This document shows, piece after piece, positions 62,706 to 62,859 of a DNA stretch of 62,859 bases (the stretch's first letter is position 1; the number at the start of each line of letters is the position of its first letter). Source of the stretch: Stenotrophomonas geniculata ATCC 19374 = JCM 13324. Its GTDB lineage: Bacteria > Pseudomonadota > Gammaproteobacteria > Xanthomonadales > Xanthomonadaceae. The DNA lies in the NCBI RefSeq assembly GCF_001431625.1, contig NZ_LLXT01000122.1:1-62859 (forward strand), given 5' to 3'. The notes under the pieces were generated by a model. It worked only from the letters and a program-made list of their open reading frames with translations. It did not search any database and was not told the origin of the DNA. Position numbers and translations under genes: made by a program.

Positions 62706-62794
62706 GTAGATTCACGCCATGCGTGGATGAACGTCCATTGAAATCGAACATTTCGATATCTGTGAGATTTGAGCCGAGCATGGCTCGGCTCTAC
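62706..62794. repeat. GTAG REP pair at the window end
   Basis: GTAGATTCACGCCATGCGTGG starts at 62706 and the inverted hairpin GAGCCGAGCATGGCTCGGCT, followed by CTAC, ends at 62794. The two halves belong to different stem subtypes, unlike the matched pairs elsewhere in the window. Confidence 0.7.
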
Positions 62795-62859
62795 ACAGGG
62801 CGCCGGCAGCTCGCGAGAATCTGTCGAAGGCGGGGTGGGTCCGGTTGCGGGGGCGTGAG

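Overview
The window looks like chromosome of Stenotrophomonas, probably the S. maltophilia complex. It is GC-rich and densely coded, with many ATGA or GTGA gene overlaps. Operon borders carry paired GTAG-type palindromes of the SMAG repeat class known from this genus. The order entS-entC-entE-entB-entB'-entF-entA matches the catecholate siderophore operon described for S. maltophilia. I see no rRNA, tRNA, CRISPR array, insertion sequence or prophage.

Layout. 1-3.5 kb: intergenic repeats, a thioredoxin-fold lipoprotein, a GNAT acetyltransferase and a luciferase-like flavin oxidoreductase. 3.5-13.7 kb: an iron-acquisition locus with Fur-type operators, a small membrane protein and the seven-gene catecholate operon. 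13.7-17.7 kb: a TonB-dependent receptor with a phytase-like esterase, behind a possible Pho box. 17.8-21.8 kb: a four-gene operon (DUF3348-like, DUF802-like, OmpA/MotB-like, DUF2894-like). Its two membrane proteins have the architecture of a MotA/MotB, ExbB/ExbD or ZorA/ZorB ion-driven motor with a very long cytoplasmic tail; this is the best candidate here for an undescribed system. 21.9-27 kb: an M14-type peptidase, then a lipid A modification cluster (response regulator, histidine kinase, DgkA, phosphoethanolamine transferase). 27-29.5 kb: small exported proteins and a broken lipoprotein gene. 29.6-35 kb: an AraC regulator divergent from a four-gene FUSC/DUF1656/HlyD/outer-membrane-factor efflux operon.

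35-38 kb is the accessory patch. It holds the orphan 3' end of an RHS gene, frameshifted and starting directly behind the AraC stop codon. Its C-terminal domain is unrecognised and AT-richer, and is followed by a MORN-type lipoprotein (likely immunity), a possible second immunity gene and a 185-nt element that folds into a nested multi-stem structure. 38-46.2 kb: molybdenum cofactor synthesis (moaA, fused moaC-moaB, moeA, moaD, moaE, mobA), an Fnr regulator and the molybdate transporter modABC, with a structured leader before moaA. 46.2-48.3 kb: a PAS sensor and a flavodoxin-type reductase behind a perfect FNR-like box. 48.6-60.8 kb: a glycogen and trehalose operon (glgA, glgB, treZ, malQ, treY, a DUF2934 microgene, glgX). 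60.8-62.4 kb: an AzlCD amino-acid exporter divergent from an Lrp-type regulator, then repeats to the end.

Together the window covers adaptation to limitation: iron (ent), possibly phosphate (receptor/phytase), oxygen (Fnr, molybdenum enzymes, PAS-reductase) and carbon storage (glycogen to trehalose), plus envelope defence and contact competition.
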